DNA from: Effrenium voratum | Lineage: Eukaryota; Sar; Dinophyceae; Suessiales; Symbiodiniaceae | DNA: 64,000 bases | Direction of reading: 5' to 3' | Assembly (NCBI GenBank): GCA_963377175.1 | Contig: CAUJNA010001591.1 | Span: 2,501 to 66,500 of the forward strand | Part shown: piece after piece, positions 1 to 9,881 of the stretch | Layout: each line of letters begins with the position of its first letter | Position numbering within the stretch: position 1 is the first letter of the stretch | Position numbers and translations under genes: made by a program | Notes under the pieces: model-generated | Seen by the model: only the letters and a program-made list of their open reading frames with translations | The model's database searches: none | Told to the model about the DNA's origin: nothing

Positions 1-205
1 GCCGATTGGTTTCTTTGCTTTGAGTGGCTTCCGTGTACAATCAAAACAGGGGTTCTCTTTTTTTCCCACACAGTTTGCGCTTCCCCCCCTCTCAACAAGT
101 GCACGGCCAACGATCAGGTGAGCAGATACGAGATTTCGAACTAGCCAGTTCTTGGCACTCTCCAGCGCAGGAAGATCAACGAAAACACAAGTCCCTTTAC
201 TTTCC

Positions 206-336
206 TACTGTGGATGGACGACATCCTGCAACACCCAAGAAGCCCTGGAATGAGGATTCCTCTGTAAATACCAACAAGCAATGGTTTGCCACGATTTCAA
301 CGTGGGGCGAAATGGATTTCGCAACCATCCACAGTA
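206..336 (+). repeat. Family P short inverted-repeat element, copy 1
   Basis: The ends TACTGTGGATGG and CCATCCACAGTA are perfect inverted repeats. The interior, with GTAAATACCAACAA in the middle, is shared with the copy at 24,510 and, reversed, with the one at 19,684. A TA at each outer edge would fit a TA target duplication as in mariner-type MITEs, but this cannot be told apart from the repeat ends. No coding capacity. Confidence 0.8.
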
Positions 337-496
337 TTGCTTGGCCAGCCAGGGACTCCGGACAATAACCAGGCCCTTCTGGCGCCGTGCGCGATTTCCA
401 GTTTTTTCTAAGACCTCGTCCTTGACAGGTGGGGGGTGGGGAGGAATCAGTGGGAATCATTACGCCCATTGCATTTGCATAAGTTGTAACAATCAT

Positions 497-605
497 TTGG
501 CATTTGTTTAAGAATATTTTTAATTTGCCCCTGTTGGTTTTAAAGGGAACCGATCACTACTGGAAACATTTTTCATTTTTTCCAGGGGGCTTAAGCAAAT
601 GGAAG
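497..605 (+). repeat. Family Z short inverted-repeat element, copy 1
   Basis: The right end CTTAAGCAAATGGAAG is the inverse of CATTTGTTTAAG near the left end; the outer left bases have drifted. The direct repeat TCAT lies at 493-496 and 606-609, a 4-base target-site duplication. The interior, CCTGTTGGTTTTAAAGGGAA and onward, is shared with copies at 24,008, 44,237 and 50,715. Confidence 0.8.
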
Positions 606-736
606 TCATTCCTGTCCGGGGACATCTGAACTCGCCCATGAGCAAGGTTCCCCTAACATTTCCCGATTTTGTGAACTGGCTTGGATTTTGCCAAGATTTG
701 CCAAGATTCTTAGGCTGCCTTTTTGTTCCTGGACAA

Positions 737-788
737 GTGCTATCAGTGCTAACAGTGCCAACAGTGCTAACAGTGCCAACAGTGCTAG
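737..788. repeat. 9-base minisatellite
   Basis: About six units alternate between CAGTGCTAA and CAGTGCCAA. It lies in non-coding sequence and gives a Leu/Ala-rich shadow translation on the minus strand. Confidence 0.85.
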
Positions 789-1488
789 CCTACCTGCCTG
801 ATATGGGTTGACCATCTAAGTGCCTATGATGTTTCTTAAGGAATACCCTCCCGATCCCGAGAGGTTGGTGGACATGAACTCCCACCTTCACGATATCCAC
901 CAGAGGGTCCCCAGTTAAAACTCACACCCCCAAAACAAAACCACCAGTTCAGTCCCCGAAATGATGTCCCCCCGGATTGTACCCAGTGAAGAAAGTCACA
1001 CCCAAATCCTTTCCCGTCAGTTCAGTGCCCGAAATTTGATGTCCACCAAAGCTTGACTGCTACTGGGTTGGATCTTCAGACTTTATATATCTTTTTGGTT
1101 GAAATCAAGTGGGGTTTTCCACTAAACCCCGAAGAAGTCAGACTTTTTGCAGGGGTCAACAGCAACCAAGCAAACAGACGTCCTTTCAAGTGGAACCACG
1201 GTACTCCTCATCAATCCGAAGCTTATATTGAAAAACAACATAGACTTCGAAAAATCGCAAAGGGCGCCTTTTCGTTTTTCTGCCAGGACCCGCACTGCCC
1301 TGGAGCTCGCCTGTATGAACCCCAGCCTCAGGTCCCGCCAGGCTTGGATTTGGGCGTTTCGTTTCGTTTGGGTCGCTACATGGCTGTGGTTGTCATAACC
1401 GAACATCCACAGTTTGTCTGCCGATTTTTTTTATCACCTGGAAATCAACGAGCTGACCTTTAAGCGCCTCTACTTGAGGCTTCCATGT
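789..1488. other. No gene recognised
   Basis: Non-coding in appearance. A short direct repeat around TTCAGT.CCCGAAAT..GATGTCC occurs near 951 and 1,020. The open frames here are short and have no coding look. Confidence 0.5.
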
Positions 1489-1629
1489 GGCTGTGGGTCA
1501 AAACCGTTTTGGGATCCCATTTTGGTTGGTAATTAGATGAATTCACCACCGATTTTGGAACCTGGATTTTAGTGGTTGGATTGGGATGTTCACTGGCGGG
1601 GACGGGATTCGGGATTTTGACCCATGGCC
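1489..1629 (+). repeat. Family Y inverted-repeat element, copy 1
   Basis: Starts GGCTGTGGGTCAAAA and ends TTTTGACCCATGGCC. The inner block TTGGGATGTTCACTGG is shared with copies at 18,411, 32,311 (reversed), 43,702 and 52,782. The bases just outside, ATGT and ACAT, extend the inverted repeat rather than forming a direct repeat. Confidence 0.8.
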
Positions 1630-2968
1630 ACATGACTAAGGTTGGCCCCAGATTAGCAAGCCGCTGTTGATGAATATGGGGGGTGGCCCTGGATTTAGTG
1701 GGGATTTATCGCTTTTGGAGCGGAACACCCACATATTAATACACAGGGGTTTGTCAATCCGGGGTCAAGATTATGTGTGAAACGGGACCCACAAATGGTG
1801 GTGTTCCTTTTGGCATATCTTTTAACCCAGATGGAACTGGTAGCCTCAAAAAAGGCACGCCCACATTTCCCGTTCCAGCCTGCTTAACCATCACCTAATA
1901 GCTTGCTCCCAAAACTGTGACTAGATTTGGGCACCCCAATCCAGTGATTTAGACCTTACACTCCCTCCCACTAACACAGTACCTGATATGGGGTCCTTAA
2001 TTCATATGGTTGGCTGTTCAACAAACAGTGGTTCCTCCAAGAAAGGAGCCTGTTTCCATCGCCAGACCTCTGGCCAAGTCGACTTTCGGGTTTTCTCCAT
2101 TGTGACGTTCAACCGGCAAACAGATTGCAGAAATTCCCGCATTTTCACGTTCAACCAGCGAAACACGGGTGAGCCTCCGGGGTTTTTCGCCCGTCTCCTG
2201 GACTCCGATCTGCGGAGGCCGGATTTCGCCAGGTGATCGACGCTCTGGTCCTTGCGCCTCCCCGCACGGCACGTTTTGTGGATGCTAGGACGGGGACTTC
2301 CAGATGAGGTGGCAACCCTCCGAAAATGAGTTGGCCTTTTGGAAGAGTTCTTGAAGGGCAACAAAAAAGGGTGCATATGGCGCAAAGGGCTATGACCTGG
2401 ACAAAGGGAAGGCAAAAGGGGATTGATGTGAAACTTCCCCAGACCTTGTGGCTGAGAAGCCAGGGTTGTGTGTCCGCATAAGACCTGTTCCCGGCAAACC
2501 TTCAAAGATTGCGTTTTGTGCTTCTGCCCCTTGTAGTTAGTTGATATTTACAGAAAGACCACCCAGGAAACCCACATTTTGGGGGCTTTCCGTGGACAAG
2601 TGTACAGGGTTGCTTCTCTCTCAATCTGGGTTTCCCCTTCCGAGTCAGCAGACCAAATGGGCAGCTCCTTGCTTGCCGTTCCCTCAAGAAGCCACTAGGC
2701 AAGTAAGAAACCCGAGGCTGCGGCTCATGGGGATTTGGTGCTGGTGAATGTAGTTCATCCACAGCAGATCTGGGCCGCACGAAAGTCTTGTTGGTCATTT
2801 GGAAGCGGAGCACACGCACACACAGACACCAGGAAATTGCGCGCGCCGTGATGTGTGGATGGTTCTTGCAAGAACAGGTCCAAGTTATCTACTGATCAGG
2901 CATGACATGGGCACCCATGACCAACTAGCCTAGAAAGCCGGAGTCCCCTATGGTTCGATAGGATGGAG
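1630..2968. other. No gene recognised
   Basis: Ordinary non-coding sequence. The open frames around 2,002-2,505 have no recognisable domain on either strand. Confidence 0.45.
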
Positions 2969-3051
2969 GCTGCGAACAGCTGTTGAGGGCTCTGCAGTAC
3001 GCTGCCGGCGACATGCCGTCGCAACTCACTGCCCAGGGCCAAAGGTTCAAG
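2969..3051 (+). CDS. Exon-like island, unknown gene
   Basis: A GC-rich open stretch reading EQLLRALQYAAGDMPSQL in one frame. It follows an AG at 2,967-2,968 and ends at AAG|GTGAGG, a strong splice donor beginning at 3,052. It looks like an internal exon with an amphipathic helix. No family is recognised and no partner exon was joined. Confidence 0.35.
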
Positions 3052-5038
3052 GTGAGGAAGCATTCGAACGACACTTGTTTCGTTTTCGAAGCGCTGTGAA
3101 CCATCCACTGGTAGTTTCTTTTCAGGGGATCCCAACGGGTTCATTCCCAAAACCCTTCGTGATTTCTTTGGCAACAAGCTAAGATTGGCTCATCATGCTC
3201 ATCCAATGCTTTGGAGCACTTGCCACCGGAGTTGGAATATCGATCGGTGGACAGCGGCATCTCTTCCCACCGGCATCTCTTCCCACCCGAAAGATTCCAC
3301 TATGCAATCCCCCCTGGTTGTCATGAAGGTTGGTCGTAGCCCCAGGAAAGGACCCTTCCAACTTGTCGACTCGTTGGGATATGACTCGTAACCTTCCCCT
3401 TTGGAAGAAGCGCCGATTGGGCTCCCTTTACTTCCCCTGATTGGTTCAACCACTTGATTTTCGGTGAGTTACCCTCAAGGGAGCAGTTTGGGACACCTGA
3501 GTTCCACCTTCCCGTTGTTTTGCACCCACTCAAAATGACTTTTACCTTGCTGGGTTCCAGGGCCGAAATGGGTTTCCTTTGGTACCTTTCGACTGGTTGC
3601 GATATTCCCCGGCTCTGGAAACCTTCGCTGGGGAAAAGACTAGAATCCACATAACAAATTGGAGCTCAAGTCCCGCCGTAACTCTTGACTAAAATGGGAC
3701 CACAAGCATTGGGGGTCTCCAAAGCTTTGTGTAAGCTAAATATGACACTGTGCCAAACCCTGCAGGTCGCCAACCCCTACGTTATAACCCTTGGTCTCCA
3801 ACACGTTTCTATGAACTAACCTGAATCTGGATATTCTGGGATTTTTCCTTGAATCTGAATCTGGGAGATTATGAATGCCATTGTCCAGTTAAAGTTCTGT
3901 GGGCCAACTCCCAGGACGGACCTCACCCGCCGGCCGCCCATTCGGGTACGAGTTGGGGCCTTGGCGCGCAACGGAAACCTGGGGGGTTTCTGAACATAGG
4001 AGTCCCTAAAATGTAGGGTTTCTATTGAAGGTGTTTTGGGTTGTTTGAAGGCGAAACGAAAAGGACTACCACCATTTCCGGCTTCATTGTTTTTCTTTTT
4101 GGTGTCCCAAAGCAAAGCGGATCCACCAACTCAAACATGTTCGTGAGAGGGCACAGGACCTTGGCGTGCGAAGAGGTACAAAGCAAGTACCCCTGATGTC
4201 TGCGACCTTTGGGCAATTGAGAGACAGCTACAAAAGCCCAACGTGTCGTCCAATGCAGCGCCACAATATATTACACCTGGTTCAAGAAAAGGAAAGCATC
4301 AACACGTCCCTTGGTGGTTCCTGTTTGTCTAGGTCAGACAAAGTCTTTTGATGCTTGGTGAAGCGGTCGCCATGAGTCCTCTAGCAGAAACGTCTAAACC
4401 AGAAAGGTTCAATCTGTCTGGAAATGGGTGTGTGTGTTTTTCAGGGACTCCCCTTTGGTTTGTTTTAAGGGGAAATAAAACGGACAACCACTACGTTCGG
4501 TTGCCCGAAAATTAAGACAAACCCACATGCCTGCATCAGATGCACGCCAGAGATTGACTTGTGCAGAGAGAAGGGGTCGTGGTTTGCGACTTCGTTGATA
4601 GTTCTCTCCATTGGCTGCCTATCAAGACAGTGACATACTTTCTGGACATTCACTTGTGTGAGAATGCATGTGCTAAGCCACATGCTGACGCAGGACGGTT
4701 GTTGCAATCAAACACAGATGCAGATAGAGAGGGTGTCGCAAAGCATAGGCGACACCAATAAGCCAAACACAAAATGCAAAAGCAATACAAACAAGAAAAC
4801 AGCGCATAGACACACAGCAAAACGAAACAACGTGACAACAACAAAAAGAACAACCATCCCCCGGCCGTTGCTCCCCTCTCAGGATGTATTTTTCCTTGCA
4901 GTGGTTGTTTAAGCTGTTTTCCCAATTGAAATCCATGCAAACACACCCAGAGAAATCCGAAAGTTGCTTGGGTCAGTAGTTTCCCTCTGGGGTGTGCTTT
5001 TTCTTCGAGGCTTTTTCATGTTTCCCCAAACATTTAAT
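3052..5038. other. No gene recognised
   Basis: Intron-like or intergenic sequence. The interval 3,925-3,985 is locally GC-rich but has no convincing frame. The interval 4,740-4,860 is A-rich, with many CAAA/ACAA runs. Confidence 0.45.
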
Positions 5039-5150
5039 TTGTTAATGTTGGAACGCATGTGCAAACATGACATGTGTCTGCAATGCTTGGCCATAATGGC
5101 TCTGCCATTTTGGCTCAAGCATTCAATTTGATCTTTGATCTCTTTGAAAA
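5039..5150 (+). repeat. Leader repeat with two spliced-leader relics, copy 1
   Basis: About 110 bases nearly identical to 9,751-9,862. Bases 5,104-5,119 equal the last 16 bases of the dinoflagellate spliced leader; 5,090-5,103 (GCCATAATGGCTCT) look like an older, decayed copy of the same leader. It then runs through CATTCAATTTGATC to TTTGAAAA, where similarity to the other copy stops. In dinoflagellates a leader in the genome marks an mRNA that was trans-spliced, reverse transcribed and reinserted. An ATG at 5,135 lies inside the repeat, in frame with the next coding stretch. Confidence 0.85.
5090..5119 (+). other. Tandem relict dinoflagellate spliced leader
   Basis: Two leader-derived units sit head to tail: a degraded one (5,090-5,103) and one with a perfect 16-base match to the 3' part of DCCGUAGCCAUUUUGGCUCAAG (5,104-5,119). 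The first six leader bases are missing, as is usual for relics. Tandem relics imply more than one cycle of trans-splicing and reinsertion. Confidence 0.85.
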
Positions 5151-5185
5151 ATAGCAAAGCCTTCTCATCCCCCCCTTTTGTTGTA

Positions 5186-7616
5186 ATGGCATCCAGCATC
5201 AGCTCGGTTTCCTCCATGGAAGTTTTGGAGGAACAGCAGGTGACGGAGGAAGACATCTTGCTCGCAGACGCGGAGGCCGAAGCCCGCCGCTCCAAGGACG
5301 CAGCCGTCCGTGCCGGGCTTTGTCTTCTCTCCAAGGACGTCCCCGAGGATGTGGACCTAGGGGTCGCCATGCAGGACCTTGCCAAGTGCATGGACAAGCT
5401 GACGGTGGGCTTCAGCAGCCAGCCAGCCACTCTCTCCGATCCTGGTGCGTCTGGCCCTGTCGGGGAGGGGGGCAGCACTAAGGACTGGGCACCAGCGGAG
5501 AGCCAGACGCTGGTAAGAAGATTGCGGACCTCGTTGCCTCCGAGCAGAAGGCGGGCTACTACCACCTGGTGGACCTTCCCGCAAAGTTCCCCGCCATCCC
5601 CAGCAACATTGCCCAGTTGATCCGCGGTGTCACGGCGGGGGAGTTGGTGGCGCTTTTCCACAAGATCAAGGAGCAGGACTTGAGTGAGGGCCTTGTCACC
5701 AGGACTACATTCCGATGAAGGCCCAGGGCCGCCAGGAGGATGTTTGGCGTCAGCAGTTCCAACGGAACACGGGTGGCCTGGGCTCTCAGACTACCTCCGA
5801 CTATGTCCGGATGTGCAAGGCCCAGGGTTCTGGTTGGCCGGCGCAGGCCACCTCCTGTTGGCTCTGCCAGGCTAAGGAGTCGGCCCCCTTCGAACGCCCG
5901 TCGGCCACCTACGAGGTCAAGGATTTGAAGTGGCGCTTGACCATCCTCGACGGCAAGCCGGTGTCGATCCAGGAGAGCAGCCAGCCAGCCCTGCTGGCGC
6001 CCCCCCCCGGCGGCGAGTCTCTTGGTGATGGTGAGAAGCAGGGGACGTGACTGGTCTGGGTCGGGCCTTGGGGGAGCAGGAGGTGACCATGGCCGGTGCA
6101 GTGTCTGCCAGGCACAGGGTGAGCATCCGCGAGGAGATCTTCAGGGAGCAGAGGGGCCAGCCGATCAAGGTCCAGCACACCCTGCAGGAGGAAAAGACCA
6201 GTCCTTTGCGGTCTACCACCCACAGATCACAGAGGCGCAGGCGGCGCAGGCAGCCCTGTTCCAGCAACTCGAGAAGAAGCGGGTTCAGGCCAGGAGCGGA
6301 AGCGCCGGAAGGAGTCAGCGGTGCATGAGATGCTGGAGAACACGGAGGCGGTGCTGGCCCCAATCCAGATGCAGAGCGTCCCGGAGGAGCTGGTGGCTAA
6401 CGAGGGTTCCCGGGCCTTGCGCAAGGTGGAGGCCATGGATGAGGCCATGGTCTCGGTCGAGGAGGCGAAAAAGACGAACCTGGAGATCCAGGCCTGGATG
6501 TGACGCTGTGGCCCAAGGACATGCAGGGCTACTTGGAGAAGGGCCTCTTCTTGCCTTTCTCCATCCAGGACCCATCCAGGTGGCGGAGATCAAGAATCTC
6601 TACATCCCCCACATCCAGCAGGTCCAAGAAGAATCCCTTCTTCGAGCCACAGTTCCTGAAGGAGATGCCCTAGCTGGCGGCAGGCCCCGCCCCCTTTGGT
6701 GCCTCGGGCCCTGGGGGAAGGGCCGATGCCAAGGAGGGCCATGGTCCTTTGGGCACAAAACAAGATCGAGCATCATCTATACTGAGGGGCTGCGCCCCCC
6801 GGCGGAGGCTGTGGTGGGGGTCTTCTGGGCGGAGCACAAGGGCAAGTTTTGGAAGCGGATGGTCCGCACCTGGGACTTGCCGAGCCTGATCGGTTCCCTT
6901 TCCCTTGACGGTGGTCCGCACCAGGCGCGGCACCACAGGCAAGGACGCGGGCTTCGCGCAGAAGATCATCCAGGCCAAGAAGGACGCCCTGCCCTTCCTG
7001 CAAGCCCTGGGGGTGCCTAAGCCCCGTGACAGTGATCCTTCGGGAGATGCTGGCGGCGAAGACCTTCCTTGCCAATTGCCCGGCACCGGTTCTCGACCTT
7101 CCCGTGGCAGAGGTCCATGACAGCAAGGAGGCGCTGCGGTTCCGGGCGGTATGTGACGAGCGCATCTCCCTCCTTTGGCCTCGCTGGCTTCCTTCCCCAC
7201 CGTGTATGAGAAGTTGTGGCGGGCAAGCTGTACGCTAAGCTGGGGTACTCGGACGAGGCCATCACCGGCCTTGGTTGCAGCGCCCCCGCTGGTGCCTCGG
7301 GCCTGGGGGGGCCGCGGCAGCGGGCACGAACCCCCAGGACAAGCTTCTGGCCGGCAATGACACTGGCCTTCGGAATGTGGAGCAGGGGACGAGGCGCTAC
7401 CCGCCCATCACCACGGCCAACGTCACGGCGATTGCGGGCAAGGACTGCAAGAAGAGGCACTTCCCCAAGGCATGTGTTCTGGGCCAGGGCCGAGTGCACA
7501 GACTCAGGCGGTGGTGCTATGAGCCCCCGGATTCTCTTTATGCCCAGTGAGAAGGCGGGGCTCAGGAGATCCAGAAGGTGGCCCAGCAGGCCATCCAGAA
7601 GGAAGGAGCGGCCCCC
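5186..7616 (+). pseudogene. Decayed leader-tagged coding region, probably a retroelement or retrogene (first part)
   Basis: The first likely ATG is at 5,186, 67 bases after the leader relic. A coding look persists for 2.4 kb, but the frame changes about every 200-300 bases: 5,186-5,512, then 5,516-5,717, 5,715-6,050, a Gln/Glu-rich part at 6,190-6,503, then pieces to 7,616. The N-terminus is Ser- and Glu-rich. A Cys pair (SCWLCQ) lies near 5,857. A coiled-coil-like stretch (VEAMDEAMVSVEEAKKTN) lies near 6,425-6,480. The late segments read DLPVAEVHDSKEALRF and VYEKLWRAGKLYAKLGYSDE, the latter across a frame change. No named family is recognised. The frame breaks suggest a pseudogene; unrecognised introns are the alternative (GTAAGA at 5,511 could be a donor). 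The leader upstream and the RNase H-like fragment downstream make a retroelement ORF the best guess. Confidence 0.5.
6697..6713 (+). repeat. Dispersed 17-base motif, first of five
   Basis: TGGTGCCTCGRGCCCTG occurs at 6,697-6,713, 7,290-7,305 (one C fewer), 7,672-7,688, 8,533-8,549 and 10,845-10,861. All lie between the first leader and the second 150-base repeat, usually after a pyrimidine-rich stretch. Its reading frame differs between copies, so it is not a fixed peptide repeat. Confidence 0.7.
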
Positions 7617-8289
7617 TGAGTGCGGTAGTCTTTCCCCTCTTTCCCTTTTCGTTTTGCCTTTCTGGGTATCGTGGTGCCTCGAGCCCTGATCGTGGGGAGC
7701 CCGTTTGGCGGGGGGTGCTTGGGTGGGGACCACTGACCATCTTCGCAGCAATAGCCAGGATATCCGCAAGCTTGTTTTTGGCAGTGGCGTGTGTACTGCG
7801 CCCATGCCCCATGTGTAGGCCTGACGGCTCGACGCGGCCCCAGTGTGACAAAAAGGGGCAGCACGGCGCCATGCTGTGAGTTGGGGTTTTTTCCTCCCCC
7901 CCCTTTTTCTGATGATGGTGGTTCTAAGGGCCAGTTTCCCCCCGAGAGGTGATCTTTGGACTGACTGCGACATGCGGAGTGACAGTGCAAGCAGGATCGA
8001 TCTCGCGAATTGAGAGAGCCTCATGCCACGGAGTGCATGTACCGTGCGCATCTGACTGGGTGGGGGCGTGTGGTTTGGGGTCTCGAACTGGGTCCCCCTC
8101 TTTCGGGCCCCCCCCCTGTTAAAAAAAAAAAGAAAGAGAAAGGGTCTCCCCCCCGCCAGTCCCGTTGCCTTACACCATTTTCGTAGCTTCGCTCGCAGAT
8201 TCTGGGATGGAGAGAGTTTCCGAGCGTTTTGTCTTGCGGCCCCCGTTTACGAGGGCCTGGGGCAGGATACCTCGGTTTTTGTGGGATAC
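7617..8289. other. No gene recognised; pyrimidine-rich link
   Basis: Between two coding-like parts. It contains C/T-rich tracts (7,628-7,662), a C-rich and A-rich run at 8,107-8,135, and one copy of the 17-base motif. It could be an intron or a non-coding part of the element. Confidence 0.4.
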
Positions 8290-9400
8290 CCTCGTAGATG
8301 AGGGGTTCTCGCCACGCCAAAAGGATGGAGTGATGTGTCTGAAGGTCTCCAGAGAAGGAGACAGGGGCGGTGAACCGGCTATCCGCTTAACCCTGCCAGG
8401 GGTTGGGGATCAGTTTACCGTCCCGACAGACTACTTCCACAGGCTGGTGGCTCAGCGCTGGGCAGGCTGCCTCAGCCGGTGAAGCAAGGAGGTGATCTGG
8501 GCGCTGGAGGAAGGAGCTGGATATGAGTGCCTTGGTGCCTCGGGCCCTGGTCTTGTACGAAGCCCTGCACGCCCTCATTCTGGGCTTTGCAGGTAGGATG
8601 CAGCGCCCGCTTCAATGACTTGCAGCATGTCCAGGCACATTGCCCACACCAGCAGCACGGTGGAACTCAAGGCAGACAAAGACGGTGCCCGCTGCTAAGA
8701 TCAACCGGCAGCCCGTGCCGCTCATTGCCCCGAAGTTCGCTTTCTCAGGCATTCCCTGGTGGACCCCTTTTGTGAACATGGTCCGCCGGCTCACCCAGGA
8801 GAAAAAAAATCAGGACATGGAGTACCTGGACAACTGGTTGACAGAGAGCACGGCGGACGTCTATGTTAGGGAGAAGAGGAATGTGGTGGTCGACATCTGG
8901 ACGAATGTGGCCACCCGCGTGCCCAGCCTGAATCTGGTGCCGGGCAGGGAGCGGCGTGAGGACCTGGAGCACCCGGACTGGGAGGACCCGCCGGTGAGGG
9001 AGGTGAACCTGGAGGAGATCCCACCGAGGGGGGCGGACAAAGAACCTGCTGCGGACGCAGGCTTACCGTCCCGGGTTGGTGGAGGAGGAGACGCAGCCAG
9101 GGAGGATAAGGGTATCTCCAAGGACCTCTTCCCGGAATACGCGGAACCATCTCTCTGGGTGGCAGCGGTGGCGTGGGACGTGGCTGGCGACCAACCGCAT
9201 CCAAGGTGCTGGACCTCTTGGTTACGGACTGGACTTCGGAGCGGGGCCTACGGCAAGTGTGAGCGATGTTTCAGGCGTCATGGGTTTCCTCCGTCATGGC
9301 ACGTGGAAGCATCAGAAGTTGGGGATGTTCCGAATGATTCGGGTTCTTCGCTTGACACTGGATCTGTCGGTGGACACTGAGTCGGAGGGTGAAAAGCGGC
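8290..9400 (+). pseudogene. Decayed coding region (second part), possible reverse-transcriptase remnant at its end
   Basis: Continues the GC-rich coding look. Pieces include a hydrophobic/basic segment near 8,390-8,480 (DQFTVPTDYFHRLVAQRW), a longer open stretch from 8,640 to 9,380 (core MEYLDNWLTESTADVY near 8,818-8,865, then an acidic, Pro-rich tail), and, in another frame at 9,340-9,385, RVLRLTLDLSVDTES. The last resembles the hydrophobic hairpin ending in a DT motif that follows the polymerase core in reverse transcriptases of tyrosine-recombinase and related retroelements; this is a weak motif match only. No YxDD catalytic motif was found. The next repeat begins at 9,588. Confidence 0.35.
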
Positions 9401-9587
9401 CTGGGTCTTGAATTGGATTTCCCTCCTCTTGCCCTGCAGGGGTGCCTGGTTAGGTCCTGTGGTTAGTGAGTGCAAACTCTTGGGAAGCCCCCCTCTGGAT
9501 CGTCTTGGAGGGTAGCCTTGTCTTGCCACCATGGTCCCGATGGGTCATCCTTCGGAAATGGCGGGTGTGCCAGGCTGTCCTTCGGAA

Positions 9588-9747
9588 ATGGCGCAAACAG
9601 CTTGGCACACCCCGCAGGGGCTTTAAATCTGTGGATGGTAAGGGCCACCACAGGGATCAAAGGAAGGGGATGGAAGTCCCTGGCACATACCCAATGCCTT
9701 TTAAAAAAAGAGACTGGGTTATGTGCCATTGTGACAGCTTGCGTACA
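9588..9747 (+). repeat. 150-base repeat U, copy 1
   Basis: Shares CAGCTTGGCACACC, then TTTAAATCTGTGGATGG and onward, with 10,881-11,033, at high identity and in the same orientation. The stretch 9,681-9,728 forms a hairpin: TGGCACATACCCA pairs with TGGGTTATGTGCCA. The loop differs between copies while the stem is kept. The two copies bracket the second leader and the RNase H-like fragment. Confidence 0.8.
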
Positions 9748-9750
9748 CTT

Positions 9751-9862
9751 TGTTAATGTTGGAACGCATGTGCAAACATGACATGTGTCTTGCAATGCTT
9801 GGCCATAATGGCTCTGCCATTTTGGCTCAAGCATTCAATTTGATCTTTGATCTCTTTGAAAA
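9751..9862 (+). repeat. Leader repeat with two spliced-leader relics, copy 2
   Basis: Same 110-base module as 5,039-5,150, with one extra T near 9,790. Relics are at 9,802-9,815 (decayed) and 9,816-9,831 (16-base match). The match ends at TTTGAAAA, after which the two loci are unrelated: here CCCGCCCACCC leads to an ATG at 9,882. Confidence 0.85.
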
Positions 9863-9881
9863 CCCGCCCACCCACACCTTG

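Noticed and set aside
4909..5661. Minus-strand open frame of 250 codons
   Set aside because: Antisense to the leader and the Ser/Glu-rich head; the Ser/Arg runs are the complement of GC-rich plus-strand codons.
6022..7020. Plus-strand open frame of 332 codons
   Set aside because: Most of it is out of frame with the better coding segments (Arg/Trp/Gly-rich translation); only parts near 6,180-6,290 and 6,810-6,900 look real, so it is not one protein.
7017..8051. Longest open frame in the window, minus strand, 344 codons
   Set aside because: It lies opposite the GC-rich plus-strand coding-like region, has Arg/Pro/Ser/His-rich shadow composition, no domain, and crosses the non-coding link at 7,617-8,289.
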